DNA of 64,000 nt from assembly GCF_003019815.1 (NCBI RefSeq), contig NZ_CP027774.1, positions 1,077,941-1,141,940 on the forward strand. Reading direction: 5' to 3'. Position numbers and translations under genes: made by a program. Below, piece by piece: positions 42,708-51,700 of this stretch (the stretch's first letter is position 1; the number at the start of each line of letters is the position of its first letter). This DNA is from Variovorax sp. PMC12. Its GTDB lineage: Bacteria > Pseudomonadota > Gammaproteobacteria > Burkholderiales > Burkholderiaceae_C. The notes beneath the pieces were generated by a model that was not told where the DNA came from, did not search any database, and saw nothing but the letters and a program-made list of their open reading frames with translations.

Positions 42708-43871
42708 GTGCCCACCACCACTGCCCCCACCCCGTTCGACTACGCCTGCTTCGTCGAGGACCTGAAACAGCGCATCGATGGCGCGCGGCTGTCGGCCGCG
42801 CGGGCCGTCAACCGCGAACTGGTGGCGCTGTACTGGGACATCGGGCAGGCCATTCATGAGCAGCAGGCGCGCCGCGGATGGGGCGACGCGGTGGTCGACC
42901 GGCTGGCGCGCGATCTCAAGACCTTCTTTCCCGGGACGGCCGGTTTTTCGGCGGCGAGCCTCTGGCGCATGCGGCAGTTCCACGCGCTCTACACCGCGCC
43001 GGAATTTCTCGCACAGCTTGTGCGAGAAAACGAGCGCGATGCCAAGCGCCCGCGGGCGTCCAAGGCGCTTGTGGTGACCGGCGATCGGCAACTCGCACAG
43101 GCTGTGCGAGACATGGTGGAGGCCGTGCCCTGGGGCCATCATGTCAACCTGCTGTCCAAGCTCGACGACGCCGGCCAGCGGCTTTTCTACCTCAAGGCCA
43201 CCGCGCGCTTCGGCTGGAGCCGCAACGTGCTGCTCAACCAGATCAAGGCGCAGGCCTACGAACGGTCGCTGGCCGAGGGCAAGGCGCACAACTTCGCGCT
43301 GGCGCTGCCAGAGCACCTTGCCGAGCAGGCTGAGGAAGCCCTCAAGAGCAGCTACAACCTGGAATTTCTCGGCATCCGGCGAGAGATCAGGGAGCGCGAG
43401 CTGGAAGATCACCTGATCGACAGGCTGCGCGACTTCATCCTCGAGCTGGGCTACGGCTTCTGCTTCGTCGGGCGCCAGTACCGCCTCACGCTCGGGCGCA
43501 AGGAGTACTTCATCGACCTGCTCTTCTACCATCGCTTTCTCAAGGCGCTGGTGGCCATCGAATTGAAGATAGGTGCCTTCGAGCCGGAATTCGCCGGCAA
43601 GATGGACTTCTATCTCAACCTTCTCAATGAGAAGGAGCGTGCGCCGGACGATGCACCGTCCATCGGGATCATCCTGTGCGCCGAGAAGGACAACCTCGAG
43701 GTGGAGTTCGCGCTCAAGAGCAAGTCGAACCCGATCGGCGTGGCCGAGTACCACCTCCAGGGCCGGCTGCCGGCGGAGATGAAGGGCAAGCTGCCCTCCC
43801 CGCGCCAGCTGCAGGAGGTGGTGCGGGCCAGCTATCCCGGGCTGGCTTCGCGGGAGCGGAGTTCCAGATAG
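42708..43871 (+). CDS. YhcG/DUF1016-family PD-(D/E)XK nuclease
   Basis: 387 residues. The N-terminal DUF1016_N region (about 10-160) includes VNRELVALYWDIGQAIHEQQ and FSAASLWRMRQFHALY. The C-terminal YhcG nuclease domain (about 230-370) carries the PD-(D/E)XK residues Asp270 (YFIDLLFYH) and Glu285-x-Lys287 (VAIELKIG). The cellular role of this family is unsettled; such genes are common near restriction systems and mobile DNA. The start is GTG at 42708. An insertion at about residues 99-135 contains two copies of LAQxVR encoded by strong palindromes (see repeats). No restriction genes are adjacent. Confidence 0.9.
   Translation: MPTTTAPTPFDYACFVEDLKQRIDGARLSAARAVNRELVALYWDIGQAIHEQQARRGWGDAVVDRLARDLKTFFPGTAGFSAASLWRMRQFHALYTAPEFLAQLVRENERDAKRPRASKALVVTGDRQLAQAVRDMVEAVPWGHHVNLLSKLDDAGQRLFYLKATARFGWSRNVLLNQIKAQAYERSLAEGKAHNFALALPEHLAEQAEEALKSSYNLEFLGIRREIRERELEDHLIDRLRDFILELGYGFCFVGRQYRLTLGRKEYFIDLLFYHRFLKALVAIELKIGAFEPEFAGKMDFYLNLLNEKERAPDDAPSIGIILCAEKDNLEVEFALKSKSNPIGVAEYHLQGRLPAEMKGKLPSPRQLQEVVRASYPGLASRERSSR
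43005..43029. repeat. Palindrome within the YhcG-family gene, copy 1
   Basis: TTTCTCGCACA and TGTGCGAGAAA are perfect 11-base arms around GCT. The codons read through as FLAQLVRE. A strong hairpin in both DNA and mRNA is expected. Confidence 0.9.
43092..43110. repeat. Palindrome within the YhcG-family gene, copy 2
   Basis: CTCGCACA and TGTGCGAG are perfect 8-base arms around GGC; the arms are the same as the core of copy 1. The codons read LAQAVR. The two copies are 62 bases apart and both lie in the same short insertion of the protein. Confidence 0.9.
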
Positions 43872-43961
43872 TTCGGCCGACGCAGGCACCCATGCACGCG
43901 GGCGCAGCAGGCGGGTGTACGCCCCGAGCCTTTCCGGCACGTGAGCGGCCGCGGAGGCCGA

Positions 43962-44561
43962 TCAGCGCGCCTGGTCGGCCACGGGCCGCACGGCGTGGGT
44001 GGATTCGGCGTCCTCGTTGAGGCCGATCCATGCGTTGCCGAAGTTCACGGCATAGAAGTGCTGCTCGGCTTCGCTGCCGGAGCCCGACCAGAACTTGACG
44101 GCTGGCGTGTCGGGAAAGCGCGCCGTGTCGATCGTGGGGATGCGGGTCTCGCCTGCGCACCATCGGGGCAAGGTCACGGGGGCCTGCTCAGGGCCCAGTG
44201 CAAGCGTGAAGCTCTCTTCCACCAGGCCATGGTCGCACCGCCGCAGGGCTGCCAGTTCCGTGATGGTCGGCAGCCGCCACTGGTCGATGCCTTCGTGGCC
44301 CTGGGCATTGAGCGCCTGAACGCGCGCCTGGGCATCCATGAGACCCAGTGCCTCTGCGTTGCCCACGCAGCGTTCTTCCTTCAAGGTCTGGCCCACGGCG
44401 CATCGCAGCCATCGCAACCCGGTGGTGGCATCGGTCACGACTGCCGCTGTCGTCGGACCGGGTGAAGATGAAGCAGGCTGCTCGTTGCAGCCGACCAGCA
44501 GACACAACGCCATCAAGGCAACCACGGCCCCCCTCGGCGACCAAGCCTTCGCATTGCGCAC
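43962..44561 (-). CDS. DUF1566-like lipoprotein
   Basis: 199 residues with a signal peptide and lipobox ending in VGC (about residue 25), then a domain with features of the DUF1566/Lcl-C-like family: TDATTGLRWLRCAVGQTLKE, WRLPTITELAAL, FWSGSG and AWIGLNEDAE near the end. Such domains occur in exported or surface proteins of unknown function. Several cysteines (about four pairs) suggest disulfides. It is divergent from the siaA-like gene across an AT-rich gap of about 100 bases. Confidence 0.82.
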   Translation of the reverse strand: MRNAKAWSPRGAVVALMALCLLVGCNEQPASSSPGPTTAAVVTDATTGLRWLRCAVGQTLKEERCVGNAEALGLMDAQARVQALNAQGHEGIDQWRLPTITELAALRRCDHGLVEESFTLALGPEQAPVTLPRWCAGETRIPTIDTARFPDTPAVKFWSGSGSEAEQHFYAVNFGNAWIGLNEDAESTHAVRPVADQAR

Positions 44562-44659
44562 TCAAATCCTCCATCGGCAATAGCCGTCATTCGTTTGTCA
44601 TGGATACGAAACGTTAAAAACATAACATAAGTACACATATATCAGCAGGCGCCGTTTCC

Positions 44660-45892
44660 ATGCCCGAAACCTCCGAGTATTTGAGCGATTTCCGGCCGCG
44701 TTTTCGCCAGCCCAGTGCGGCGGATCTCTGCACGGAAGTGCCGTGCATGACGACCGAGGAAACGAACGAGAAAGTGCTGGAAGTCTTCAACCGGCACCGC
44801 GACCTCGTCAGCCTGCCGGTGGTGGAGGGAAACCAGCCGATCGGCCTGATCAACCGGAACATCTTTCTCTCGCAGATGAGCAAGCCGTTTCGCGTGGAAC
44901 TGTACGGCCGCAAGAGTTGCATCGCCTTCATGGACAAGGACCCGCTGATCGTCGATGCGGCGCTGGACCTGGAAGCGCTGACCCTCAAGACCGTGGCGCA
45001 CGGCGAGAAGGCCCTGTCCGACGGCTTCATCATCACGCGCGAAGGCGAATTCGCCGGTGTGGGCAATGGCCTGCAGCTCATGCGCCTGGTGGCGGACCTG
45101 CAGGTGTCGCGCAACCGCCAGATCATGCACAGCATCGAATACGCCAGCGTGATCCAGCGCTCCACCTTGCGCAGCTCGCTCGATGCCTTGGCACGCGCGT
45201 GCCCGCAGGCGCACCTGGTGTGGGAGCCGCGCGACGTGGTCGGCGGCGATTTCTACCAGTTCAGCACCGCGCCGGACGGCTGGTTCGCCACCGTGGCCGA
45301 CTGCACGGGGCACGGCGTTCCCGGCGCCTTCATGACGCTGATCGCCTCCACCAACCTGAACCGCGCCATCGAGCAGCACGGCCCGCGTGACCCCGCCCGG
45401 CTGCTGGGCAACGTGAATCGCAGTATCAAACATATGCTGGGCCAGATGGACGGGCAGGACGCGACGCCCGGCTCGGACGACGGCATGGACGCCGCATGTT
45501 TCTGGTTCGAACCCGCGCAAGGCCGCCTGGTGTTCGCCGGCGCACGGCTGTCGCTGTTCCTGCTGCGTCCCGATGCCGATGCCGTGGAGCTGGTCGAAGG
45601 ACGGCGCAAGGGCGTGGGCTACATGGACACCGAGTTCGACTTCAGCTGGAGCAACCAGGAACTGCTGTTGCCCCCGGGCAGCCTCGTCTTCGTCAGCACC
45701 GACGGGCTGATCGACCAGGTCGGTGGTCCCCGCGCCATCGCGCTGGGCAAACGGCGTGTGCGCGAACTGCTGCTCGAGCAACGCGGGCGCACGGCCGCGC
45801 AAGTCAACCAGGCCGTGCTGGACGCCCTGCAGGCCTGGCAGGGCGAGCACCATCGCCGCGACGACCTGACATTTTTCTGCTTCCGCACCTGA
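44660..45892 (+). CDS. siaA: SiaA-like PP2C (SpoIIE) phosphatase with N-terminal CBS-like region
   Basis: 410 residues. An N-terminal region (about 20-150; NRHRDLVSLPVVEGNQPIGLI and DGFIITREGEFAGVGNG) resembles CBS ligand-binding domains. Residues about 185-410 are a SpoIIE phosphatase with metal aspartates in VVGGDFYQF, VADCTGHGVPGAF, STDGLIDQ and RRDDLTFF. In Pseudomonas SiaA dephosphorylates SiaC to turn on the cyclase SiaD. There the protein is membrane-bound with HAMP; here no membrane segment is seen, so its input is cytoplasmic. It heads the siaABCD-like operon. Confidence 0.87.
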   Translation: MPETSEYLSDFRPRFRQPSAADLCTEVPCMTTEETNEKVLEVFNRHRDLVSLPVVEGNQPIGLINRNIFLSQMSKPFRVELYGRKSCIAFMDKDPLIVDAALDLEALTLKTVAHGEKALSDGFIITREGEFAGVGNGLQLMRLVADLQVSRNRQIMHSIEYASVIQRSTLRSSLDALARACPQAHLVWEPRDVVGGDFYQFSTAPDGWFATVADCTGHGVPGAFMTLIASTNLNRAIEQHGPRDPARLLGNVNRSIKHMLGQMDGQDATPGSDDGMDAACFWFEPAQGRLVFAGARLSLFLLRPDADAVELVEGRRKGVGYMDTEFDFSWSNQELLLPPGSLVFVSTDGLIDQVGGPRAIALGKRRVRELLLEQRGRTAAQVNQAVLDALQAWQGEHHRRDDLTFFCFRT

Positions 45893-45905
45893 CACGGAAT
45901 CACCC

Positions 45906-46478
45906 ATGCCCTTCCCTCAGATCGCCGACAAGTACGGCTCCTTCTTCAACGTGGCGCGCCAACACCAGGTCATCTTCTATTACGTCGGCTACTTCTCCCA
46001 GCACATCGTGGCCGCCATGTCCGACGCCGTGAAGCTGCAGCTCGAGGTGGCCGGCGTCGCCGGCCCGACCCGGCGGAGGCTGTTCTCGTCGTTCGTGGAA
46101 ATGGCGCAGAACATCATTCACTACTCTGCCGACACGCTCACCGCAGCGAGCACGCACAGCGGCGAGCTGCGCCACGGCTCGGTCTGCATCCGCCGCGAAA
46201 GCGATGGCGGCTTCCTGCTGCTGTGCGCCAATCCCGTGGAGCCCGAGATCGCCGATGCGCTGCGCGCGAAACTGGAAACCCTGCGCAGCATGACGCTGGA
46301 AGAGATCAAGCAGGCCTACCGCCAGACGCTGCGCGAGGAAACGCCCGAAGGCAGCAAAGGCGCGGGCATGGGGCTTCTCACGGTCGCTCGCGACGCCCGC
46401 GAACCGCTGGAGTTCGATTTCGACGCCGCGGACAGCGACGGCGGCGCCCCGGTGTTCTACCTGAAGGCGGCGATCTGA
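45906..46478 (+). CDS. siaB: SiaB-like kinase of the Sia partner-switching system
   Basis: 190 residues with GHKL-kinase features: an N-box in FVEMAQNIIHYSADTL and a glycine-rich lid in EGSKGAGMGLLTVAR. SiaB phosphorylates SiaC and so lowers SiaD activity. It lies 13 bases after siaA. Identification rests on the gene order phosphatase, small kinase, SiaC, GGDEF protein, together with these motifs; the primary sequence of the family is variable. Confidence 0.85.
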   Translation: MPFPQIADKYGSFFNVARQHQVIFYYVGYFSQHIVAAMSDAVKLQLEVAGVAGPTRRRLFSSFVEMAQNIIHYSADTLTAASTHSGELRHGSVCIRRESDGGFLLLCANPVEPEIADALRAKLETLRSMTLEEIKQAYRQTLREETPEGSKGAGMGLLTVARDAREPLEFDFDAADSDGGAPVFYLKAAI

Positions 46479-46512
46479 CACGCCCAAGCCCGGCAACGAA
46501 TCGAGATTACAG

Positions 46513-46902
46513 ATGGAAAACCTCTACATCGCCCCGACGCCCAGTTCACCCCAGGTGGACTTCAAGTTCGACACTCGGACACTCAGCCTGCGAGGCGAGT
46601 CCTACCCCGAGAACGCAGCCGCCTTCTACGGCGAGGTGATCTCGCGGCTCAAGGACTACCTGGCCCAGCAGAGCGGCACCCAGATCGAGGTCAATATCGC
46701 ATTGGCCTACTTCAACAGTTCCAGCACCAAGATGCTGTTCAACCTGATCGCGGCGCTCAACGACGCCGTGGAGGCCGGCAACCGCGTCACCCTGAACTGG
46801 TACCACGACGAGGACGACGACACCATCCTCGAATTCGGCCAGGAGCTCAGCGAAGACTTCCCCGCGATCGATTTCGCGAGCCATCCCGTGAAGTCGAGCT
46901 GA
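46513..46902 (+). CDS. siaC: SiaC-like partner protein (DUF1987)
   Basis: 129 residues, one STAS-like domain. VEINIALAYFNSSSTKMLF-like sequence is seen as VNIALAYFNSSSTKMLFNL, with the phosphoacceptor expected at Thr72 (Thr68 in Pseudomonas SiaC). Unphosphorylated SiaC binds and activates the diguanylate cyclase SiaD; phosphorylated SiaC does not. Its stop codon is directly followed by the siaD start, so their amounts are probably matched. Family identity is clear. Confidence 0.92.
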   Translation: MENLYIAPTPSSPQVDFKFDTRTLSLRGESYPENAAAFYGEVISRLKDYLAQQSGTQIEVNIALAYFNSSSTKMLFNLIAALNDAVEAGNRVTLNWYHDEDDDTILEFGQELSEDFPAIDFASHPVKSS

Positions 46903-47649
46903 ATGGACGCCGCCGCACCACCGGACCTGTTCGATGCCGAGAGCCGGGCGCTGCAGGCCGCGCGCGCGGCCTACGACACTTGTGCCGCGACGCAGCCCGC
47001 ACCCTGCCACCGGGCGTTGGGCGAACTGCTCACCGCCTACGAGCGGCTCCTGCGCGAAACGCGCCGGCTGGTGCGGCGCAGCGATCGCGCCGAGCTCGAG
47101 ATGAATCAGCTGAACCTGCGCCTGCAGGATCTGGCCGCCGAACTCGAATACCGCGCCACGCACGACCCCCTGACCGGCGTGCTCAACCGGGCGGCCGTCA
47201 TCGAGCTCGTGAACAGCCATTTCGCGGACGGCGACATCGCGCTGATCGTGCTGGACATCGACCACTTCAAGCGCATCAACGACAGCTTCGGCCATCCTGC
47301 CGGAGACCGGGTCATCCAGGCCGTGGTGACCTGTCTGCAGGCGCAGGTGCCCGCGACTGCGCACATCGGCCGTGTCGGCGGCGAGGAGTTCACCGTAGTG
47401 CTGCCAGGGCAGTGCGGCGATACCTGCGGGCAGCTCGCACAAGCGCTGCGAAGCGCCATCGAGGCGTACGCCTTCGACTTGCCCGACGGCAGCGGCGTCA
47501 CGGCCAGCTTCGGCGTTTGCTGGCTTCCGCGCGGCAGCAACTTCGACATCGCCTACGGGCTGGCCGACGAAGCCTTGTACGTTGCCAAGCGCGGCGGCCG
47601 CAACCAGGTCGCGCTCGCATCCGGCCACGTGCATGTGCAGCCCGCATGA
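46903..47649 (+). CDS. siaD: SiaD-like diguanylate cyclase
   Basis: 248 residues: an N-terminal helical stalk (about 1-80; ETRRLVRRSDRAELEMNQLN, coiled-coil-like) and a GGDEF domain (about 85-245) with intact GGEEF in IGRVGGEEFTVVLPG and the metal-binding LDIDHFKRINDSFGH. It makes c-di-GMP when bound by SiaC through the stalk. I see no RxxD inhibitory site just before GGEEF. The stop overlaps the next ATG (ATGA). Confidence 0.92.
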   Translation: MDAAAPPDLFDAESRALQAARAAYDTCAATQPAPCHRALGELLTAYERLLRETRRLVRRSDRAELEMNQLNLRLQDLAAELEYRATHDPLTGVLNRAAVIELVNSHFADGDIALIVLDIDHFKRINDSFGHPAGDRVIQAVVTCLQAQVPATAHIGRVGGEEFTVVLPGQCGDTCGQLAQALRSAIEAYAFDLPDGSGVTASFGVCWLPRGSNFDIAYGLADEALYVAKRGGRNQVALASGHVHVQPA

Positions 47650-49868
47650 GGCGCGCGGCTGAGCCGGGGCGGCCGGCCCACGCAAAGCGCCGGACGCCCG
47701 ACTGGCGCGTGCTCGTGGTGGACCAGGACGCCGATGTGCATGCCGCAGCGCGCGCCGCGCTGCAGGGCCTCACGCTGTTCGAGCGGCCATTGGTGTTCGT
47801 GCATGCGTATTCCGGCGAGGAGGCACGCGCGCTGGTGCTGCGCGAGCACGACCTGGCCGTTGTGATCCTGGACGTGGTGACCGAAAGCACGAAAGCCGGC
47901 CTGGACCTGGTCGACTTCATCCGCCACACGGCCGGCCTGCGCAACACACGCATCGTGCTGCGCACAGGCGGCCCCGGCCATGTGCCGGCGCTGGACACGC
48001 TGCTGCGCTACGACATCAACGACTACCGGACCAAGGCTGAACTCACCCAGGACCGCCTGCTGGCCATGGTCGTCACGGCCGTGCGTTCCTACAAGCAGCT
48101 GTGCGCCATCGAGGCCAACAGCCGCAGCCTCGAACTCATCGTGCGCTCCAGCGCCTCCTTGCTGGAGGAGACCGACCTGCGCGCGTTTGCCCGCAGCATC
48201 ATCACGCAGCTCGCCGCGCTGCTGGGCGCGGCCGGCGACGGCCTGGTCTGTGCACCGGGCATGCAGCAGGGCAGTCCGTACCGCGTGATGGCGGCGGCTG
48301 GCCGGTTCTCAGGCCTTGTCGATCTGCCGCTGGATGCGGTGCCGCAGCTGCCCGAGTTGTCCGGCCTGCACCTGCTGCGCCGCGCGCTGGCGCTCGGCTG
48401 CAATGTCTACGGCGAGGAAGGCGGGGTGGCCCTGCACATCGGACGCAAGGACGAGCAGGACATGGCCGTCTTCATCGACACGACCGGGGTGCGCGGCACC
48501 ATCGACCGGCAACTGCTGGACGTCTTCTGCGTCAACCTCAGCACGCTGCTGCACAGCCGGGGACTGCTGGAGCGGCTGCATGAATATGCCTACTACGATC
48601 CCCTCGTGCGCCTGCCCAACCGCACCCACTTCGTCGAGGAGGTCGACGCCTGTGCACGGCAAGGCAGGCGGGACCACATCCTGGCGCTGGTCGACATCGA
48701 CGATTTCAGCGCCACCAACGATGTCATGGGCCACCGATTCGGCGACCGCCTGCTGGAGACCGTGGCCCGGCGCCTGGCCGACGCGTTGCCGGCCGGCATC
48801 ATGCTGGCCCGCCTGGGCGCCGACACGTTCGGCGTGCTCGGCCCGGTGGGCCAGGTGTCGCCGCCGCAACTGCTGGAATGCGTGCGCCAGCCGCTGGCGG
48901 TCGACGGCGTGCCGCACAAGGTCTCGCTGACCTGCGGCTACGTATTGCTTCCGGAAGATGCGCAGGCCGGCGTCGACCTGGTCAAGGACGCCACCATCGC
49001 GCTGAAGCGGGCCAAACGGGACCACCGCGGCCAGCACCTGCAGTACTCCGGCCACATGGGCACCGAGGCGCGCGCCCGCGCCTTGTTGCTGTCCAACCTG
49101 CGTGCCGCGATCGACAACCGGCAGCTGTTCCTGGTCTATCAGCCGCAGATCGACCTGGGCACCTGCGCGCTGGTCGGCCTGGAGGCACTGCTGCGCTGGC
49201 GCGCCGAGGACGGCAATCTGGTGCCGCCGGACCGGTTCATTCCGGTGGCCGAGCACTCGGGGCTGATCGTGGCGCTCGGGCAATGGGTGTTGTCCACGGC
49301 CTGCATGACCATGCGCGAGCTGCTGGACGCGGGGCGCGCGCCGCTGCGCATGGCCGTCAACGTCTCGACCGTTCAGTTGCAGGACCCCAGCTTCTTCGAG
49401 AGCGTGTGCGCGGCGCTGGCGCACAGCCGGCTCCAGGGCCATCACTTGGAACTGGAGATCACCGAATCGGTGGCTGCGCTGCCCACGCAACTGCTCGAAT
49501 CCACCCTCACCGCCTTGCGCGCCCAAGGCATCTCCATCGCCATCGACGACTTCGGCACCGGCTATTCGTCGTTGAGTTACCTGGAGCGGCTGCCGCTGGA
49601 CCGCATCAAGATCGACGGCACTTTCGTACGCCAGCTCAGCGAGACCCAGGGCGCGCGCATCGCGGAGATGGTCGTGCAACTGGGCCGCAAGCTCGGCCTG
49701 CACGTGCTGGCCGAAGGCATCGAGGACGCCGCGGCCTGGCAGGCGCTGCTGGCCATGGACTGCAACGAAGGCCAGGGCTACTACATCGCAGCGCCCATGG
49801 ACAAGGAGGCTTTGTCCTGCTGGCTGCAGGAGCGGGCAGAGAAAACCCCCTGCCCGGCAGCTTGCTGA
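47646..49868 (+). CDS. REC-DUF3369-GGDEF-EAL protein, probable c-di-GMP phosphodiesterase
   Basis: 740 residues. A receiver-like domain (about 20-145; VLVVDQDADVHAAARAAL, VILDVVTEST) is followed by a DUF3369 region (about 150-300), a degenerate GGDEF (LARLGADTFGVLG in place of GGDEF, so likely no cyclase activity) and an EAL domain (about 475-730) with the catalytic set GLEALLRWR, MAVNVSTVQL, LELEITESV, AIDDFGTGYSS, RIKIDGTF and LAEGIED. It should break down c-di-GMP. The start at 47646 overlaps the siaD stop by four bases, placing it in the Sia operon, which the Pseudomonas siaABCD operon lacks. Confidence 0.9.
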   Translation: MRRAAEPGRPAHAKRRTPDWRVLVVDQDADVHAAARAALQGLTLFERPLVFVHAYSGEEARALVLREHDLAVVILDVVTESTKAGLDLVDFIRHTAGLRNTRIVLRTGGPGHVPALDTLLRYDINDYRTKAELTQDRLLAMVVTAVRSYKQLCAIEANSRSLELIVRSSASLLEETDLRAFARSIITQLAALLGAAGDGLVCAPGMQQGSPYRVMAAAGRFSGLVDLPLDAVPQLPELSGLHLLRRALALGCNVYGEEGGVALHIGRKDEQDMAVFIDTTGVRGTIDRQLLDVFCVNLSTLLHSRGLLERLHEYAYYDPLVRLPNRTHFVEEVDACARQGRRDHILALVDIDDFSATNDVMGHRFGDRLLETVARRLADALPAGIMLARLGADTFGVLGPVGQVSPPQLLECVRQPLAVDGVPHKVSLTCGYVLLPEDAQAGVDLVKDATIALKRAKRDHRGQHLQYSGHMGTEARARALLLSNLRAAIDNRQLFLVYQPQIDLGTCALVGLEALLRWRAEDGNLVPPDRFIPVAEHSGLIVALGQWVLSTACMTMRELLDAGRAPLRMAVNVSTVQLQDPSFFESVCAALAHSRLQGHHLELEITESVAALPTQLLESTLTALRAQGISIAIDDFGTGYSSLSYLERLPLDRIKIDGTFVRQLSETQGARIAEMVVQLGRKLGLHVLAEGIEDAAAWQALLAMDCNEGQGYYIAAPMDKEALSCWLQERAEKTPCPAAC

Positions 49869-49891
49869 TGGTCGGCAAGGCGCCTTCCTGC

Positions 49892-51700
49892 TCAGAGGTC
49901 TTCGCTTCCCAGCAACATCTCGTTGATGCCCTTGCCGACCTCCACCACGGGGAAAACGTTCTCCGTCGGATCGATGCGGAAATCGAGAAGCACGGTACGG
50001 TCGCGCATGGCCCGGGCTTCTCGCAGCGCAGCTTCGATATCGGCCGGGCGTTCGATCAGCATGCCGACATGGCCGTAGGCTTGCGCGAGCTTCACGAAGT
50101 CGGGCAAGGCGTCGAGATAGCTTTGGCTGTATCGGCCCTCATGGCTGATCTGCTGCTGTTGCCGGACCATCCCGAGATAGCGGTTGTTCAGAAGAACGAT
50201 CTTGATCGGCGTGTCGTACTGCAGGCAGGTCGACAGCTCCTTGGTGCTCATCTGCACCGATCCGTCGCCGACGATGCAATAGACCTCGCTGTCGGGCCTG
50301 CCCATCTTCACCCCCATCGCGAAGGGGATGCTCACCCCCATGGTGCCAAGCCCACCTGAATTGATCCAGCGCCGCGGCTTCTCGAAGCGGAAGTACTGCG
50401 CGGCCCACATCTGGTGCTGCCCGACATCCGATGCGATGTAGACATCTTCATTGCGGGTGATGTCGCACAACGTCTCGATGACGCGCTGCGGCTTGATGAC
50501 GTATGTGTTGCCGCGATCGTAGTCAAGGCAATGCCGGGCGCGCCACGTCCCGATCGCCGACCACCATTGCGCCATGTCCTGCGGCGCGGGCCGAACGTCC
50601 GAAGCATCGAGCAGCGACAGCATTTCCACGAGAACGGTCTTGACGTCCCCGACGATGGGAACGTCCACCTTCACGCGCTTGGCAATGCTCGAGGGATCGA
50701 TATCGATGTGAATGATCTTGCGCTTGCCTTGCGCAAAGTGCTCCACATTGCCGATGACCCGGTCATCGAAGCGAGCCCCGATGGCCAGCAGCACGTCGCA
50801 GTCCTGCATGGCGTTGTTGGCCTCCCAGGTGCCGTGCATCCCCAGCATCCCGAGAAACTTGGGATCCGACGCCGGGTAGGCGCCCAATCCCATGAGCGTG
50901 CTGGTGACCGGGAAACCCAGCCGGTCGACCAGCGTGCGCAGTTCGTCGCAAGCACCGCTGAGGATCACGCCCCCACCTGTGTAGATATAGGGACGCCTGG
51001 CGGTCAGAAGCAGTTGCAGCGCCTTTCGGATCTGTCCGCCGTGTCCCTGCAACGTGGGTTTGTACGACCGCATTTCCAGCGTTTGCGGGTAGCCCGCATG
51101 GATGATCCTGCTTGCCGACACGTCCTTCGGAAAGTCCACGACCACGGGGCCTGGACGACCGCTGCGCGCGATGTGGAAAGCCTTCTTCATGGTCTGCACG
51201 ATGTCGCGCGGATCCTTGATCAGAAAGTTGTGCTTCACGATCGGGCGCGTGATGCCGACCGTGTCGCACTCCTGGAACGCGTCCTGCCCGATGTCGCGGG
51301 TCGGCACCTGGCCGCTGATGACGACCATCGGGATCGAGTCCATGTAGGCCGTCGCAATGCCGGTCACGGCATTGGTCAGGCCCGGGCCGGATGTGACGAG
51401 CGCCACGCCGACATGGCCCGTGGCACGCGCATAGCCGTCGGCCGCATGCACGGCCGATTGCTCATGCCGGACCAGCACATGCTGGATCTGCTGCTGCCTG
51501 TGCAGGGCGTCATACACATGAAGAACGGCACCGCCGGGGTAGCCCCACAGGCAGGCGACACCTTCTGCCCGAAGGCATCGGATGAGGATTTCAGAGCCTG
51601 TGAGCTCTTCGCTGGATGCGTCGTGTGAAGCCGGCGCGGCGGATGTTTCGCGCGGCAATGCCGCGGCTGTCGGGATGTGCCCGGCGGGGAAGTTTTGCAT
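49892..51700 (-). CDS. ilvB: Acetolactate synthase large subunit
   Basis: 602 residues. ThDP enzyme that condenses two pyruvates to acetolactate (valine/leucine) or pyruvate with 2-oxobutyrate (isoleucine). Motifs: GYPGGAVLHVYDAL, catalytic Glu in LVRHEQSAVHAADGYARATG, LVTSGPGLTNAVTGIATAYM and the ThDP site GDGSVQMSTKEL ending LLNNRYLGMVRQQQ. The 30-residue N-terminal extension before TGSEILI is Ala/Pro/Ser-rich. No ilvN-type small subunit is adjacent, so it is a lone copy, perhaps a paralog with its own role. ATG at 51700 has AAAGG upstream. Confidence 0.93.
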   Translation of the reverse strand: MQNFPAGHIPTAAALPRETSAAPASHDASSEELTGSEILIRCLRAEGVACLWGYPGGAVLHVYDALHRQQQIQHVLVRHEQSAVHAADGYARATGHVGVALVTSGPGLTNAVTGIATAYMDSIPMVVISGQVPTRDIGQDAFQECDTVGITRPIVKHNFLIKDPRDIVQTMKKAFHIARSGRPGPVVVDFPKDVSASRIIHAGYPQTLEMRSYKPTLQGHGGQIRKALQLLLTARRPYIYTGGGVILSGACDELRTLVDRLGFPVTSTLMGLGAYPASDPKFLGMLGMHGTWEANNAMQDCDVLLAIGARFDDRVIGNVEHFAQGKRKIIHIDIDPSSIAKRVKVDVPIVGDVKTVLVEMLSLLDASDVRPAPQDMAQWWSAIGTWRARHCLDYDRGNTYVIKPQRVIETLCDITRNEDVYIASDVGQHQMWAAQYFRFEKPRRWINSGGLGTMGVSIPFAMGVKMGRPDSEVYCIVGDGSVQMSTKELSTCLQYDTPIKIVLLNNRYLGMVRQQQQISHEGRYSQSYLDALPDFVKLAQAYGHVGMLIERPADIEAALREARAMRDRTVLLDFRIDPTENVFPVVEVGKGINEMLLGSEDL

